The notes under the pieces are model-generated. The model made no database searches, had not been told where the DNA came from, and worked only from the letters and a program-made list of their open reading frames with translations. A program made the position numbers and the translations under genes. This document shows, one piece after another, positions 7,503 through 17,100 of a stretch of 64,000 bases of DNA; the first letter of the stretch is position 1; every line of letters starts with the position of its first letter. Origin of the DNA: Stutzerimonas stutzeri (lineage in GTDB: Bacteria; Pseudomonadota; Gammaproteobacteria; Pseudomonadales; Pseudomonadaceae). Location: positions 310,001 through 374,000 of the forward strand of contig NZ_POUL01000003.1 of NCBI RefSeq assembly GCF_002890895.1, written 5' to 3'.

Positions 7503-9032
7503 ATGGAATTGAATCGCCCATCACGCTACGACATCGCATGTCACTTCTGCGTCAGTCGCATTGCTGGCGCGGCCGTTCCCTACACTCGTCTGAGTAACAT
7601 CCTCGAAGGCATGTTTCATGGGCGACCGCTCACTGCACTGTCGCTGAGCTACCTACAGCAGCAAAATCTCAACGAACTGCACCAGCTGGCGACCGGCCAA
7701 ATCACATATGAAGCCTTCATCGCTGCTTTCGACCCAGCATTAGTAGCCCGCGAGCGGGCTGCCAGAGTAGAACACCAAGCCAAAGAAGCAGAACGTCTGG
7801 CCCAAGAGGCCGAGCGGGTGGTTCAGCGGAAACGCGAGGGCGAAGCAGCAGAATCTGCCCGTATTGCTCGCACGGCGCAGTACGATCGCGATCGCCAAGA
7901 TGCTGAGGCAGCTTGCTTCGTCCGCGAAGCCGAGTGGGCGGCACAGCGCACGCTTAATTGTGAGGCTGCTGAAGCCATGTACAAAGCACGCATGAGCGAG
8001 CCAGGTTACATCGCTCTGGCTCCCTACGACATTGCCCGGCACTACCGGGTGAGCCACCTTGAAGGTGTGGTTACCTCGCCACTGAGCAATATCCTGGCGG
8101 CTCTCTATCAAGGCCGTCCACTTTCCGCGGCTTATCTTAACTACCTAAAAATCAAGGGGCTCCCCCGACTGTATGCGCTGGCCATTGGCCAAGTTACCTA
8201 TGAGTCTTATATTTCAGACCTCAATGCAGCCGAGGTCGTGCGGACAACGGCCGAAACTCGCCTCGCATTGGCCGAAGCACAAAAACGGCGGCGTGACGCT
8301 GCCGAGGCTGCCCTCATTGCCCGCGAAAGCGATCCCGCATACATCCTGCGCAAGAAATACGGGGTTCTCGCCATAGCTCAGCCTTTGTTGCCACGGTTGA
8401 TGGATATCCTTCAGAACATCGACGCCGGCAACCGACTGACCGATGACGACTTCGTTTGGCTCAACACTGAGGGCCAAGTGCATTTCACTGAAAAGCTGCG
8501 GAAGACCCACTACCTACGTGAAGCCGAATTCTGCGGCAATGAGTACCGTCGCACCCAGGATCCTTGGAACGCAATCAATGCCAGTGGCCACTATCGAAAG
8601 TGCAATCAGCCAGAGTCGGCGCTTGAACTACTCGCCAGTGTACCGACCAATAGACTCAGACATCCCAAGGTCCACTCAGCCATATGCACTACCCAAGGCG
8701 GTGTCATGCGCGATCTGGGGCGACGTGACGAAGCTTATAAGCTCGGCAAGCAGGGGCATGAGCTAATGCCGAAGAACTTCCGCCCATGCACTCTGCTAGG
8801 GGCTGTATGCATGGAGTTAGGCGACTATATGGCGGGGCATGACTGGTACGCCAAGGCTGAGGAGCGCGGTGCCAGCAAACAGAGCATCGACATCGAACTA
8901 AGAGGTATCTTCGCCCGGGCGGACAATGCCCGGCGCGGAACGATGCGAGCGTCCTTACTAGCAAAAGATCCGGACCGTTACCGCTGGGCAAATGAAAAAA
9001 AATATCGCAGCGAGTCGGCGCAAAAATCGTAG
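7503..9032 (+). CDS. Repeat-containing protein with coiled-coil spacers and TPR-like C-terminus
   Basis: 509 residues, no family I can name. Two clear copies of a ~75-residue unit occur at about 8-83 and 174-248. They share YDIA-H, LSNIL, GRPL, a Y-L core, and GQ-TYE followed by I. A third, more divergent copy lies at about 284-345 (LMDILQNIDAGNRLTDDDFVWL). Between units 1 and 2 is an Ala/Glu/Arg-rich, probably coiled-coil stretch (about 80-165) with many E-A-E-R patterns. The C-terminal ~150 residues look TPR-like (Ala-rich helix pairs, a GGVMRDLGRRDEAYKLGKQG segment). No signal peptide or membrane segment is visible. It sits alone on the plus strand in the island; a scaffold or sensor role is possible but unsupported. 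Confidence 0.7.
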   Translation: MELNRPSRYDIACHFCVSRIAGAAVPYTRLSNILEGMFHGRPLTALSLSYLQQQNLNELHQLATGQITYEAFIAAFDPALVARERAARVEHQAKEAERLAQEAERVVQRKREGEAAESARIARTAQYDRDRQDAEAACFVREAEWAAQRTLNCEAAEAMYKARMSEPGYIALAPYDIARHYRVSHLEGVVTSPLSNILAALYQGRPLSAAYLNYLKIKGLPRLYALAIGQVTYESYISDLNAAEVVRTTAETRLALAEAQKRRRDAAEAALIARESDPAYILRKKYGVLAIAQPLLPRLMDILQNIDAGNRLTDDDFVWLNTEGQVHFTEKLRKTHYLREAEFCGNEYRRTQDPWNAINASGHYRKCNQPESALELLASVPTNRLRHPKVHSAICTTQGGVMRDLGRRDEAYKLGKQGHELMPKNFRPCTLLGAVCMELGDYMAGHDWYAKAEERGASKQSIDIELRGIFARADNARRGTMRASLLAKDPDRYRWANEKKYRSESAQKS

Positions 9033-9086
9033 ACGAACCCAAGCATCCATCGAGGATCGGTAGCCGCCCATTGAATGGCTGCTGCT

Positions 9087-9253
9087 GGCCCAGAGTGTGT
9101 AAAAACGCTTCGTCAAAATTGAAGTGAGCGCGTCTACGTGAAATCTGAAATGTTTCGGCACCTCAGCAAATGTAGATTTCGCTCAGATGCGCGATTTCCA
9201 GTCCGGTTTTGAGTACCTGTCGCGCTCGAAAACGTTTTTACACAGCCTCGGCC
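9087..9253. mobile_element. MITE-like element with 21-bp terminal inverted repeats
   Basis: The left end at 9087-9107 (core GTGTGTAAAAACG) and the right end at 9233-9253 (core CGTTTTTACACA) are inverted repeats matching at 18 of 21 positions. The ~167-bp element between 7503-9032 and the umuC remnant has no room for a transposase. The ends resemble those of insertion sequences that start GGCTGTGTAAAAACG, so it is probably a non-autonomous derivative or internally deleted IS. No target-site duplication is obvious. Confidence 0.6.
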
Positions 9254-9364
9254 GATAGCTGCCTCTCATGAACGACACTTAGACCAGAGGAGATTCTGTA
9301 CTCAGTCAACAGCAGATTTTCGGTATGGACAAGTTAGACTCTGACAGCCCTACATCAGTCAGTA

Positions 9365-9428
9365 CCCATGGACATGGTGCATTCAGCGTGAAGCCAGGGT
9401 TGACGTAAGTTTTACGAATGTCCATGGG
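9365..9428. repeat. 11-bp inverted repeat abutting the umuC breakpoint
   Basis: CCCATGGACAT at 9365-9375 is exactly repeated in inverted form at 9418-9428 (ATGTCCATGGG). The right arm ends within about 15 bp of where umuC homology begins, so it may mark the end of the inserted DNA. Confidence 0.45.
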
Positions 9429-10412
9429 TTGACATCTTTCCTTTACATCGACGAAGCCTTCGCTGATCTTTCGGGCGTGCCCGACGCGGAATCCATCGGG
9501 CGCCGCATCCGCGCCGATGTGCTGCGCCTCACCGGCATACCGGTCGGCGTGGGTATTGCCAACACCAAGACCCTCGCCAAGCTCGCTAACCACTCGGCCA
9601 AGCGCTGGCAGAGGCAAACTGGCGGCGTGGTCGATTTGCGCGACCCCGAGCGGCGCGACAAGGTGTTGCGCGTCACGGGCGTGAGCGATGTGTGGGGCGT
9701 TGGCCGGCGCATGACCGAACACCTCAACAGCATGGGCATCCGGACCGCCTGGGACCTGGCCAACGCCGACGCCTGGACCCTGCGCAAACAATTCAGCGTG
9801 GTGGTCGAGAAAACAGCCCGCGAGTTGCGCGGCACGCCGTGCATGGAGCTGGAAGACGTCGCACCACCTAAACAGGAGATTTGCTGCTCACGCATGTTCG
9901 GCGACCGCCAGCGCGAACTCGCCCCCATCCGCGAAGCCGTTGCCACCTATGCTGCCCGCGCCAGCGAGAAACTGCGCACCCAGCAATCGCTGTGCAAGCG
10001 CGTGCGCGTCAGCATCCGCACCGGCATGTTCAACCTGGATGAGCCCAGTTTCGCCGAAGGCATTGTCTGCGAACTGCCATACCCCACCGACGACACCCGC
10101 TACATCACCCGCGCCGCCATCGCCGGGCTGGAGCTGATCTATCGAGAGGGTTTCGCCTTCAGCAAAGCCGAAGTGCTGCTGATGGACCTCTGCCAACGCG
10201 GCGAATACACAGGCGACCTTTTCACCGAAACCCAACCCGCCACCGCAGAGCGCGTCATGGGCGTGCTCGACGCCGTCAACGCGAAGTTGGGGCGGAACAC
10301 GCTCAGACCGGGCCGCATTCCCAACGCGCCGGATTGGGGGATGCGGCGGGAAATGATGAGCCGTCGTTTTACGACGAGGATGGATCAGCTGTGGAGGGTG
10401 GGGTGTCGCTGA
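9429..10412 (+). pseudogene. umuC: umuC remnant (DNA polymerase V subunit), 5'-truncated
   Basis: The open frame (327 residues) aligns with UmuC from the YSIDEAF motif onward. SIDEAFADLSGV is present as YIDEAFADLSGV, followed by VGIANTKTLAKLANHSAK, WGVGRR and a full C-terminal region. UmuC is about 420 residues; here roughly the first 100 are missing, including the N-terminal catalytic Asp. Only the second catalytic D-E pair remains. The upstream DNA is unrelated, and no umuD precedes it. I call it a pseudogene created at the island boundary. A short protein could still be made but should lack polymerase activity. Confidence 0.85.
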
Positions 10413-10426
10413 AGGGACCAGCAAAC

Positions 10427-10454
10427 AAAAAGCCCTGTAAGTTCAGGGCTTTTC
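10427..10454. terminator. Bidirectional terminator between umuC remnant and tRNA-Gly
   Basis: AGCCCTG (10431-10437) pairs with CAGGGCT (10444-10450), flanked by A and T runs that extend the stem. It can serve the rightward umuC remnant and the leftward tRNA-Gly/rsuA side. Confidence 0.75.
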
Positions 10455-10459
10455 TGATT

Positions 10460-10533
10460 TGGAGCGGGCGAAGGGAATCGAACCCTCGTCATGAGCTTGG
10501 GAAGCTCAGGTAATGCCATTATACGACGCCCGC
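10460..10533 (-). tRNA. tRNA-Gly (CCC anticodon)
   Basis: On the minus strand the acceptor stem GCGGGCG (10533-10527) pairs with the segment at 10470-10464. It is followed by a discriminator T and an encoded CCA (10462-10460). The anticodon arm reads TGAGC-TTCCCAA-GCTCA, giving anticodon CCC, and the T-arm contains GGTTCGATTCC. Length 74 nt including CCA. Confidence 0.95.
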
Positions 10534-10602
10534 GTAGGCAGCCTTTGTACCAGAAGGGCGGGGCGAGTAGAAGTGGGTGCGCCGTTTAGGTCGATGAATG
10601 TT

Positions 10603-11295
10603 TCAGATCTGTTCGATTTCAGTCGCGGTCAGGCTGCGGTATTGACCGGGAGCGAGGGCGGGGTCGAGCAGCAGCGGGCCCATGCGTTCGCGATGCAGGG
10701 CGGAGACCTTGTTGTTGAAGTGACCGAACATGCGTTTGACCTGATGGTAACGGCCTTCATGTAGGGTCAGGCGTGCCTGGTGCCAGTCGAGCAGTTCGAG
10801 TTCGGCGGGCAGGGTGGTGAGGTTCTCGAAGCGAAAGTAGAGGCCTTCGGCGAAGCGGTCGACGCAGATGGGGTCGATCGGGTCTTCCGTTTCGACGAGA
10901 TAGGTTTTGCCCAGCAGGCTTTCCGGTTGGGTCAGGCGGCGGGACCAGAGGCCGTCGTTGGTGATGATCATCAGCCCGGTGGTATTGAAGTCCAGCCGAC
11001 CGGCGATATGCAGCTCGTGCTTATCCGGTTCTTTCAGCAGGTCCAGCACCGTGGGGTGTTGCTGGTCGGCGGTGGCGCTAACGCAGCCGGCGGGTTTGTT
11101 GAGCATATAGAAACGTGCGGGCTTGCCGGCCTGCAGCACCTCGCCATCCAGTTCGATACGGTCGAAGACGCGGATGTCTTGGGTGCCATCGCAGACTGTC
11201 TCGCCATTCACCGAAGCGCGGCCCGATGCTAGCAGCAGGCGCGCCTGGCGATGGCTGCAGTGGGGCAGGTTGGCGAGGAAGCGGTCGAGGCGCAT
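10603..11295 (-). CDS. rsuA: 16S rRNA pseudouridine(516) synthase RsuA
   Basis: 230 residues, the normal RsuA length. An N-terminal S4-like domain (MRLDRFLANL, RQARLLLASGRASVNG) precedes the RsuA/RluB catalytic domain with the GRLDFNTTGL motif holding the catalytic Asp, and HEGRYHQVKRMF near the C-terminus. It isomerises U516 of 16S rRNA. Its ATG overlaps the stop of the upstream CWC gene (TAATG), so the two are cotranscribed. RsuA fits better than RluB/RluE/RluF in length and in the CVSATADQQHPTVLDLL segment. Confidence 0.9.
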   Translation of the reverse strand: MRLDRFLANLPHCSHRQARLLLASGRASVNGETVCDGTQDIRVFDRIELDGEVLQAGKPARFYMLNKPAGCVSATADQQHPTVLDLLKEPDKHELHIAGRLDFNTTGLMIITNDGLWSRRLTQPESLLGKTYLVETEDPIDPICVDRFAEGLYFRFENLTTLPAELELLDWHQARLTLHEGRYHQVKRMFGHFNNKVSALHRERMGPLLLDPALAPGQYRSLTATEIEQI

Positions 11296-11504
11296 TACGG
11301 GTTTGCGGGCGACTCGCCGCGAGCGCAGCGCGGGCAGATGCAGGCCTTGTTTAACGCCTCATCGGGAATCCGTTCGCAGGCTTCGGCTGCGATCTCGGCG
11401 GTGAAGCACCAGCACGGCTGAGTGGCAGTTGCGGGATTGCTGAGACTGCATTGATTCGGCTCGCCGCAGAGTGGGCATATGCTGGGATCGGGTGTTTGGT
11501 TCAT
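11295..11504 (-). CDS. Cysteine-rich CWC family protein
   Basis: 69 residues with Cys pairs CPLCG, a CWCF core and CICPRC, matching the cysteine-rich CWC family (PF14375). It probably binds a metal ion; its function is unknown. A GGAGGCGGTA ribosome site precedes the ATG, and its stop overlaps the rsuA start. The same two-gene arrangement is common in Pseudomonas. Confidence 0.85.
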   Translation of the reverse strand: MNQTPDPSICPLCGEPNQCSLSNPATATQPCWCFTAEIAAEACERIPDEALNKACICPRCARGESPANP

Positions 11505-11567
11505 TACCGCCTCCGGGAAATGTCAGCAGCTTGCTGCGGTGGGACGGTCAATGAGGAATTGAATCGG

Positions 11568-11592
11568 AAGCCCGGCATTGCGCCGGGCTTCT
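11568..11592 (-). terminator. Terminator downstream of metG
   Basis: AAGCCCGGC / GCCGGGCTT inverted repeat just after the metG stop, with only a short T run on the minus strand. A moderate intrinsic terminator. Confidence 0.55.
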
Positions 11593-11603
11593 CGTCTACT
11601 TCG

Positions 11604-13658
11604 TTACTTGACGCGCTGACCGGGCTTGGCGCCGCTGTCGGGGCTGAGCAGGTAGATCTCTTCGCCACCAGGGCCGGCGGCGAGCACCATGCCTTCGGAG
11701 ACGCCAAACTTCATCTTGCGTGCGGCGAGGTTGGCGACGTACAGGGTCAGGCGACCTTCCAGCTTGCTTGGGTCCGGGTAGGCGCTCTTGATGCCGGAGA
11801 ACACGTTGCGCTTGGCATCGCCAATGTCCAGCGTCAAGCGCAGCAGCTTGTCGGCACCTTCGACGAACTCGCATTTCTCGATCAGCGCGATGCGAAGGTC
11901 CACAGCGGCAAAGGCGTCGAAGGCGATCTCGGCGGCAATCGGCTCCTTGGTCAGCTCGCCGTTGCCAGTCTCGGGGGTTGCGCCGGGCGCGGCGGTTTCG
12001 GTGGAAGCGAGGTCTTCCTTGGATGATTCGATCATGGCTTCGATTTTCGCAGGCTCGATACGGGTCAATAGCGGGGTGAAGGCGTTTAGCTGGTGGTTGG
12101 AGAGCAGCGTTTGCAGGTCCGTCCAGCGCAGGGGCTCGACGTTGAGAAAGCGCTCGGCGTCGGCGGCGAGGTTGGGCAGCACCGGCTTGAGGAAGATCAC
12201 CAGCTGGCGGAACAGGTTGACGCCAGTGGCGCAGATCGCCTGCACTTCATCCTGCATGCCGTCCTGCTTGTTCAGTGCCCAGGGTGCCTTGTCGGCGATC
12301 CAGGCATTGGCGCGGTCAGCCAACGCCATGATTTCGCGCATGGCGCGGGCGAAGTCACGGTTCTCGTAAGCATCGGCAATGGACGGTGCGGCGCTCTGGA
12401 AGGCGTCGGTCAATTCCGGTGCGGCATTGCGGTCGACCATCACACCGCCGTTGCCCTTGTGAATAAAGCCGGCACAACGGCTGGCGATGTTTACGACCTT
12501 CCCCACCAGGTCGGAGTTGACCTTCTGCACGAAGTCTTCGAGGTTCAGATCCAGGTCATCGACGCCACGGCCCAGCTTGGCCGCGTAGTAGTAGCGCAGG
12601 TACTCGGGGTTCAGGTGATCGAGATAGGTGCGCGCTTTGATAAAGGTGCCCCGCGATTTGGACATCTTCTGCCCGTTCACCGTGAGGTAACCATGCACCG
12701 CGACGGCGGTGGGCTTGCGGAAACCGGCACCTTCGAGCATGGCGGGCCAGAACAGGGTGTGGAAGTTGATGATGTCCTTGCCGATGAAGTGGTACAGCTC
12801 GGCGCTGGAATCCTTGTTCCAGAAAGCATCGAAATTCAGCTCAGGGCGACGTGTACAGAGGTTCTTGAAGCTCGCCATGTAGCCGATGGGCGCATCCAGC
12901 CAGACGTAGAAGTACTTACCCGGCTCATCCGGAATCTCGAAACCGAAGTAGGGCGCATCGCGGGAGATGTCCCACTCGTGTAGGCCGCCGTCGAGCCATT
13001 CTGCGATCTTGTTGGCGACCGAATCCTGGAGGCTGCCGCTGCGGGTCCACTCTTTGAGCATCGCCTCGAAATCGGGCAGCTTGAAGAAGAAGTGCTTGGA
13101 GTCGCGCAGCACTGGGGTGGCGCCTGAGATGGCCGAGCGCGGGTTCTTCAGTTCGGTGGGTTCGTAAGTGGCGCCGCACTTTTCGCAGTTGTCGCCATAC
13201 TGATCCTCGGCCGCGCATTTCGGGCAGGTGCCCTTGATGAAGCGGTCGGCGAGGAACATGCCCTTTTCCGGGTCGAAATATTGGGTGACCGAGCGCGTGG
13301 CGATGTGGCCGGCGTCGCGCAGCCTGGTGTAGATCAGGCTCGACAGCTCGCGGTTTTCTTCCGAGTGGGTCGAATGAAAGTTGTCGAAGTCGACCAGGAA
13401 GTCGGCGAAGTCGGCACTGTGCTCGGCCTGCACGTTGGCGATCAGTTGCTCAGGCGTGATGCCTTCCTTTTCGGCGCGCAGCATGATGGCCGAGCCATGC
13501 GCGTCGTCCGCACAGACGTATATGCACTGGTTGCCGCGAAGCTTCTGGAACCGCACCCACATGTCCGTCTGGATGTACTCGAGCATGTGGCCAAGGTGAA
13601 TCGAACCGTTGGCGTAGGGCAGGGCACTGGTGACGAGGATTTGGCGAGCTTCGGACAT
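11604..13658 (-). CDS. metG: Methionyl-tRNA synthetase
   Basis: 684 residues. HIGH-class motif appears as HLGH near residue 22 and KMSKS as KMSKSRGTF in the middle. A zinc-binding segment ([19 protein letters not shown]) sits in the connective domain. After a variable linker rich in Thr/Pro/Glu, the C-terminal ~110 residues form the EMAP-like tRNA-binding dimerisation domain ([21 protein letters not shown]). It charges tRNA-Met and initiator tRNA. Divergent from apbC, as in other pseudomonads. Confidence 0.98.
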   Translation of the reverse strand: MSEARQILVTSALPYANGSIHLGHMLEYIQTDMWVRFQKLRGNQCIYVCADDAHGSAIMLRAEKEGITPEQLIANVQAEHSADFADFLVDFDNFHSTHSEENRELSSLIYTRLRDAGHIATRSVTQYFDPEKGMFLADRFIKGTCPKCAAEDQYGDNCEKCGATYEPTELKNPRSAISGATPVLRDSKHFFFKLPDFEAMLKEWTRSGSLQDSVANKIAEWLDGGLHEWDISRDAPYFGFEIPDEPGKYFYVWLDAPIGYMASFKNLCTRRPELNFDAFWNKDSSAELYHFIGKDIINFHTLFWPAMLEGAGFRKPTAVAVHGYLTVNGQKMSKSRGTFIKARTYLDHLNPEYLRYYYAAKLGRGVDDLDLNLEDFVQKVNSDLVGKVVNIASRCAGFIHKGNGGVMVDRNAAPELTDAFQSAAPSIADAYENRDFARAMREIMALADRANAWIADKAPWALNKQDGMQDEVQAICATGVNLFRQLVIFLKPVLPNLAADAERFLNVEPLRWTDLQTLLSNHQLNAFTPLLTRIEPAKIEAMIESSKEDLASTETAAPGATPETGNGELTKEPIAAEIAFDAFAAVDLRIALIEKCEFVEGADKLLRLTLDIGDAKRNVFSGIKSAYPDPSKLEGRLTLYVANLAARKMKFGVSEGMVLAAGPGGEEIYLLSPDSGAKPGQRVK

Positions 13659-13851
13659 GGGAAAGTCTGCAGTCGAGGTTGCGAAGTGAGTCGGCCACTA
13701 TAAAGGTCACGCAGTTTTTTTTCATCCGCACTGGTGCGGACGGCACGGGTCGAATAGCGAGTGCCGCGCCACATTGACGCGCTTGATGAGCCCTTGTGGC
13801 GGCACGGGGTAAGATGCCCGTCTGTTTTAGTAGGTTTTCTTGGGAGTAGTC

Positions 13852-14946
13852 ATGACCGTCACACGCGAAGCTGTCGAAGCCGTACTGCGCCAGTACACCG
13901 ACCCTAACCTGAACCAGGACCCGGTGGCTGCTGGTTGCGTGCGTTCCATTGATGTAGTGGGTGATCACGTTAGCGTGCAGATCGAATTGGGCTACGCGGC
14001 TGGGCTGTTTCGCAGCGGTTGGGCGCAGATGCTGGCGATGGCCATTGAGCAGCTCGACGGCGTGACCCGCGCGGATGTGCAGGTCGACTGTGTGATCCGC
14101 TCACACAAGGCGCAGGACCAGGTTGAGGCACTGGCCAACGTCAAAAACATCATTGCCGTCGCGTCCGGCAAGGGCGGCGTCGGTAAATCGACCACGGCTG
14201 CCAACCTGGCGCTGGCGCTTGCGCGCGAAGGGGCGCGGGTGGGCGTGTTGGATGCGGATATCTACGGGCCTAGCCAGGGCATCATGTTTGGCATTCCCGA
14301 AGGTACGCGACCGGAAATCCGCGACAATAAGGCATTCATCCCGTTGGAAGCGCATGGCGTTCAGGTCATGTCGATGGCCTTCCTGTCCGACGACAAGACG
14401 CCGATGGTCTGGCGAGGCCCGATGGTCTCCGGTGCCTTGCTGCAGTTGATCACTCAGACGGCCTGGAATGATCTCGACTATCTCGTGGTGGACATGCCGC
14501 CGGGTACGGGTGATATCCAGCTGACCTTGGCGCAGAAGGTGCCGGTGGTGGGTGCGGTTATCGTCACGACGCCGCAGGATCTGGCCCTGCTGGATGCCAA
14601 GAAAGGCGTGGAGATGTTCCGCAAGGTGAACATCCCTGTGCTCGGTGTGGTGGAAAACATGGCCATCCACATCTGCTCGAATTGTGGGCATGCCGAGCAT
14701 CTGTTCGGCGAAGGGGGTGGTGAGAAGCTGGCAACGCAGTACAACGTTGAGCTGCTGGCTTCGTTACCACTTTCCATGGCAATCCGCAGCCAGGCTGACG
14801 CAGGTAACCCAACCACCATTGCCGATCCGGAAAGCCAGATCGCGATGATCTATCAGCAGATGGCACGCAGTGTGGGTGCGCGGATTTCCCAGAGCGGGCA
14901 GATCATTGCGCAGTCGATGCCAAACATCACTGTGTCCGACGACTGA
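13852..14946 (+). CDS. apbC: Iron-sulfur cluster carrier protein ApbC/Mrp
   Basis: 364 residues from the ATG at 13852, which follows a GGGAG ribosome site; the open frame reaches 13840. An N-terminal MIP18-like domain (about 1-90) precedes a ParA/Mrp P-loop ATPase with the deviant Walker A GKGGVGKSTT, the DMPPGTGD motif, and a C-terminal CxxC (CSNCGH) that binds the Fe-S cluster. It carries [4Fe-4S] clusters to apoproteins. Confidence 0.95.
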   Translation: MTVTREAVEAVLRQYTDPNLNQDPVAAGCVRSIDVVGDHVSVQIELGYAAGLFRSGWAQMLAMAIEQLDGVTRADVQVDCVIRSHKAQDQVEALANVKNIIAVASGKGGVGKSTTAANLALALAREGARVGVLDADIYGPSQGIMFGIPEGTRPEIRDNKAFIPLEAHGVQVMSMAFLSDDKTPMVWRGPMVSGALLQLITQTAWNDLDYLVVDMPPGTGDIQLTLAQKVPVVGAVIVTTPQDLALLDAKKGVEMFRKVNIPVLGVVENMAIHICSNCGHAEHLFGEGGGEKLATQYNVELLASLPLSMAIRSQADAGNPTTIADPESQIAMIYQQMARSVGARISQSGQIIAQSMPNITVSDD

Positions 14947-15070
14947 CCTTCGGTATGGCGGCGCTCTGTGCGTCGCCTTGGTCGACCGAGGAGGTCTGAT
15001 CGACTGAGTAGAATCGTCCTTGGAGGGAGGCTGCCGCCCTCTGACGCTGAATACAGTAAATCGCAGGCAT

Positions 15071-15099
15071 AAAAAAGCCCCGCCGAAGCGGGGCTTTTT
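15071..15099. terminator. Strong bidirectional terminator after the cold-shock gene
   Basis: AAAAAGCCCCGC pairs with GCGGGGCTTTTT around a CGAA tetraloop, with A and T tracts on both sides. It serves the leftward cold-shock gene and can also end apbC transcripts. Confidence 0.9.
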
Positions 15100-15117
15100 C
15101 AGCAGAAAAGCTTCAGG

Positions 15118-15327
15118 TTAGATAACCTGAACTTCCTCAGCTTGCATGCCCTTCTGGCCGCGAGTAGCGACGAAGGAAACTTGCTGGCCTTCTTTCAGGC
15201 TCTTGAAACCGTCGCCTTGGATGGCGCGGAAGTGTACGAAGAGGTCGTCACCGGATTGCGGAGTGATGAAGCCGAAGCCTTTCTCATCGTTGAACCACTT
15301 AACGGTACCGGTTTGGCGATTGGACAT
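15118..15327 (-). CDS. Cold-shock domain protein (CspA/CspD family)
   Basis: 69 residues from the ATG at 15327, which has an AAGGAG ribosome site; the open frame extends upstream to 15420 without support. RNP1 appears as KGFGFI and RNP2 as LFVHF. It is a single-stranded nucleic-acid binding RNA chaperone. The ~300 bp between its start and dcd leaves room for a long 5' leader typical of csp genes. Confidence 0.95.
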   Translation of the reverse strand: MSNRQTGTVKWFNDEKGFGFITPQSGDDLFVHFRAIQGDGFKSLKEGQQVSFVATRGQKGMQAEEVQVI

Positions 15328-15648
15328 TTGAAATGTCTCCTTGAACAAGGTGTAGAGATGATTTGAACGGGCAAATACCCCGAACGGTGACTGTGTGCAA
15401 GGAGTTAGGAGTCGTAGCAATGATCGGATCGAAATCTAAACATGTAGCGATTCACGGTGACACATGCAGCAGCAGCCAATGAAAGATACTCCATTTCTGT
15501 CGCATTGCGAGCATTATTTTCAGTTTCCGCCCGAAGCGCCAGAGATGCGACGCATGGACCCGGTTCGTGGCCTTTGAACCGGCTCCATGTGCTCGGTAAG
15601 ATACACGCCTCTATCTAAACGACCATCAGCCAAATCAGGACGCCCGCC

Positions 15649-16215
15649 ATGAGCATCAAATCGGATAAGTGGATTCGCCGGATGGCCCAGGAGCACGGCA
15701 TGATCGAGCCCTACGTGGAACGCCAGGTGCGGACCGAGGGCAGCGAGCGCCTGATTTCCTACGGCGTCTCCAGCTATGGCTACGATGTGCGCTGCGCTGA
15801 CGAATTCAAGATATTCACCAACATCAATTCGGCAGTCGTCGACCCTAAGAACTTCGACGAGAAAAGCTTTGTCGACGTAAAGAGTGACGTCTGCATCATC
15901 CCGCCGAATTCTTTTGCGCTGGCGCGTACGGTCGAATACTTCCGCATTCCGCGCAACGTGCTGACCATTTGCCTGGGTAAGAGCACCTATGCCCGTTGCG
16001 GGATCATCGTCAACGTCACGCCGCTTGAGCCCGAGTGGGAAGGGCACGTGACGCTGGAGTTCTCCAACACCACCACCTTGCCAGCGAAGATCTACGCCAA
16101 CGAAGGCGTGGCACAGATGCTGTTCCTGGAGTCGGATGAAGAGTGCGAAACCTCTTACCGGGATCGCGGTGGTAAATATCAGGGCCAGCGTGGCGTGACC
16201 TTGCCCAAGGCCTGA
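15649..16215 (+). CDS. dcd: dCTP deaminase
   Basis: 188 residues, the usual length. The conserved SSYGYDVR near the N-terminus, [22 protein letters not shown] with the catalytic Glu, and the C-terminal [13 protein letters not shown] are all intact. It converts dCTP to dUTP for dTMP synthesis and forms a homotrimer. Confidence 0.97.
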   Translation: MSIKSDKWIRRMAQEHGMIEPYVERQVRTEGSERLISYGVSSYGYDVRCADEFKIFTNINSAVVDPKNFDEKSFVDVKSDVCIIPPNSFALARTVEYFRIPRNVLTICLGKSTYARCGIIVNVTPLEPEWEGHVTLEFSNTTTLPAKIYANEGVAQMLFLESDEECETSYRDRGGKYQGQRGVTLPKA

Positions 16216-16518
16216 TTGGACTTCACGAGCTTCAAGAGCCCTGGCGGGCGGTAGTGACTGCCGCTCGCATCATCTTTGCGATATGGAATAGTCCGGCATA
16301 GGGCTGGCGCCATCTGGCGGCGTCCCGGCTGCGCGTCCTGCGCTTGCCAGTACTGATCTGCTTCCCGTCGTGCAATGCCTCGAACCAAGATGGCTAGAGT
16401 CTTATTCGCTCGAGCAGATGCCGTTTCATTCCGCTTAAGCAAAAAAATGCCCGCATGAATGCGGGCATTTTTAGTTGCGCGAAGGGCCGGCAGTCCAGCT
16501 CTTCAAGCAGGCCTAGGC
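16216..16518. other. Intergenic region between dcd and sodB
   Basis: About 300 bp between convergent genes. Its right end holds the shared bidirectional terminator; I recognise no gene in the rest. A leftward open frame across it overlaps dcd and has no protein features. Confidence 0.6.
16441..16472. terminator. Bidirectional terminator between dcd and sodB
   Basis: AAAATGCCCGCAT and ATGCGGGCATTTT form a strong hairpin with A and T runs on either side, placed between two convergent genes. Confidence 0.9.
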
Positions 16519-17100
16519 TCAGCCGGCGAAATTCTTCGCGACGAAGTCCCAGTTAACAACGTTCCAGAATGCCTCGACGAACTTCGGACGGGCATTGCGG
16601 TAGTCGATGTAATAAGCGTGCTCCCAGACGTCGCAGGTCAGCAGCGGCTTGTCACCAGCGGTCATCGGGTTGCCGGCACCGATGGTGCTCGCCAGGCCGA
16701 CGCTGCCGTCGGACTTCTTCACCAGCCAGGCCCAGCCGGAGCCGAAGGTGCCGATTGCGGTCTTGGTGAACTCTTCCTTGAACTTGTCGAAGGATCCGAA
16801 AGAAGCATTGATGGCATCAGCCAGGGCGCCAGTTGGCTCGCCGCCGGCATTCGGGGCCATGCAGTTCCAGAAGAAGGTGTGGTTCCAAACCTGAGCGGCA
16901 TTGTTGAAGATGCCACCGGAAGAGGTCTTGATGATGGTTTCCAGATCCTTGCCTTCGAACTCGGTGCCTGGGACCAGGTTGTTCAGGTTGGTCACGTAGG
17001 CCTGATGATGCTTGCCATGGTGATATTCAAAGGTTTCAGCGGAAATGTGCGGCTCGAGGGCGTTCTTTTCAAACGGAAGCGGCGGCAATTCGAAAGCCAT
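16519..17100 (-). CDS. sodB: Superoxide dismutase [Fe]
   Basis: 193 residues. The N-terminal [10 protein letters not shown], the NHTFFWNCM segment and the C-terminal [13 protein letters not shown] supply the metal ligands (three His and one Asp). The sequence is of the Fe-SOD type, cytoplasmic dimer. The ATG follows an AGGAG ribosome site. Confidence 0.95.
   Translation of the reverse strand: MAFELPPLPFEKNALEPHISAETFEYHHGKHHQAYVTNLNNLVPGTEFEGKDLETIIKTSSGGIFNNAAQVWNHTFFWNCMAPNAGGEPTGALADAINASFGSFDKFKEEFTKTAIGTFGSGWAWLVKKSDGSVGLASTIGAGNPMTAGDKPLLTCDVWEHAYYIDYRNARPKFVEAFWNVVNWDFVAKNFAG

Noticed and set aside
9429..10412. Functional UmuC polymerase
   Set aside because: First ~100 residues and the first catalytic Asp are missing.
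10460..10533. tRNA-Gly as the attachment site of the island
   Set aside because: The island edge lies ~1 kb away inside umuC, and no direct repeat of the tRNA 3' end was seen.
16179..16442. 87-codon minus-strand frame between dcd and sodB
   Set aside because: Overlaps the dcd 3' end, no recognisable domain or ribosome site.
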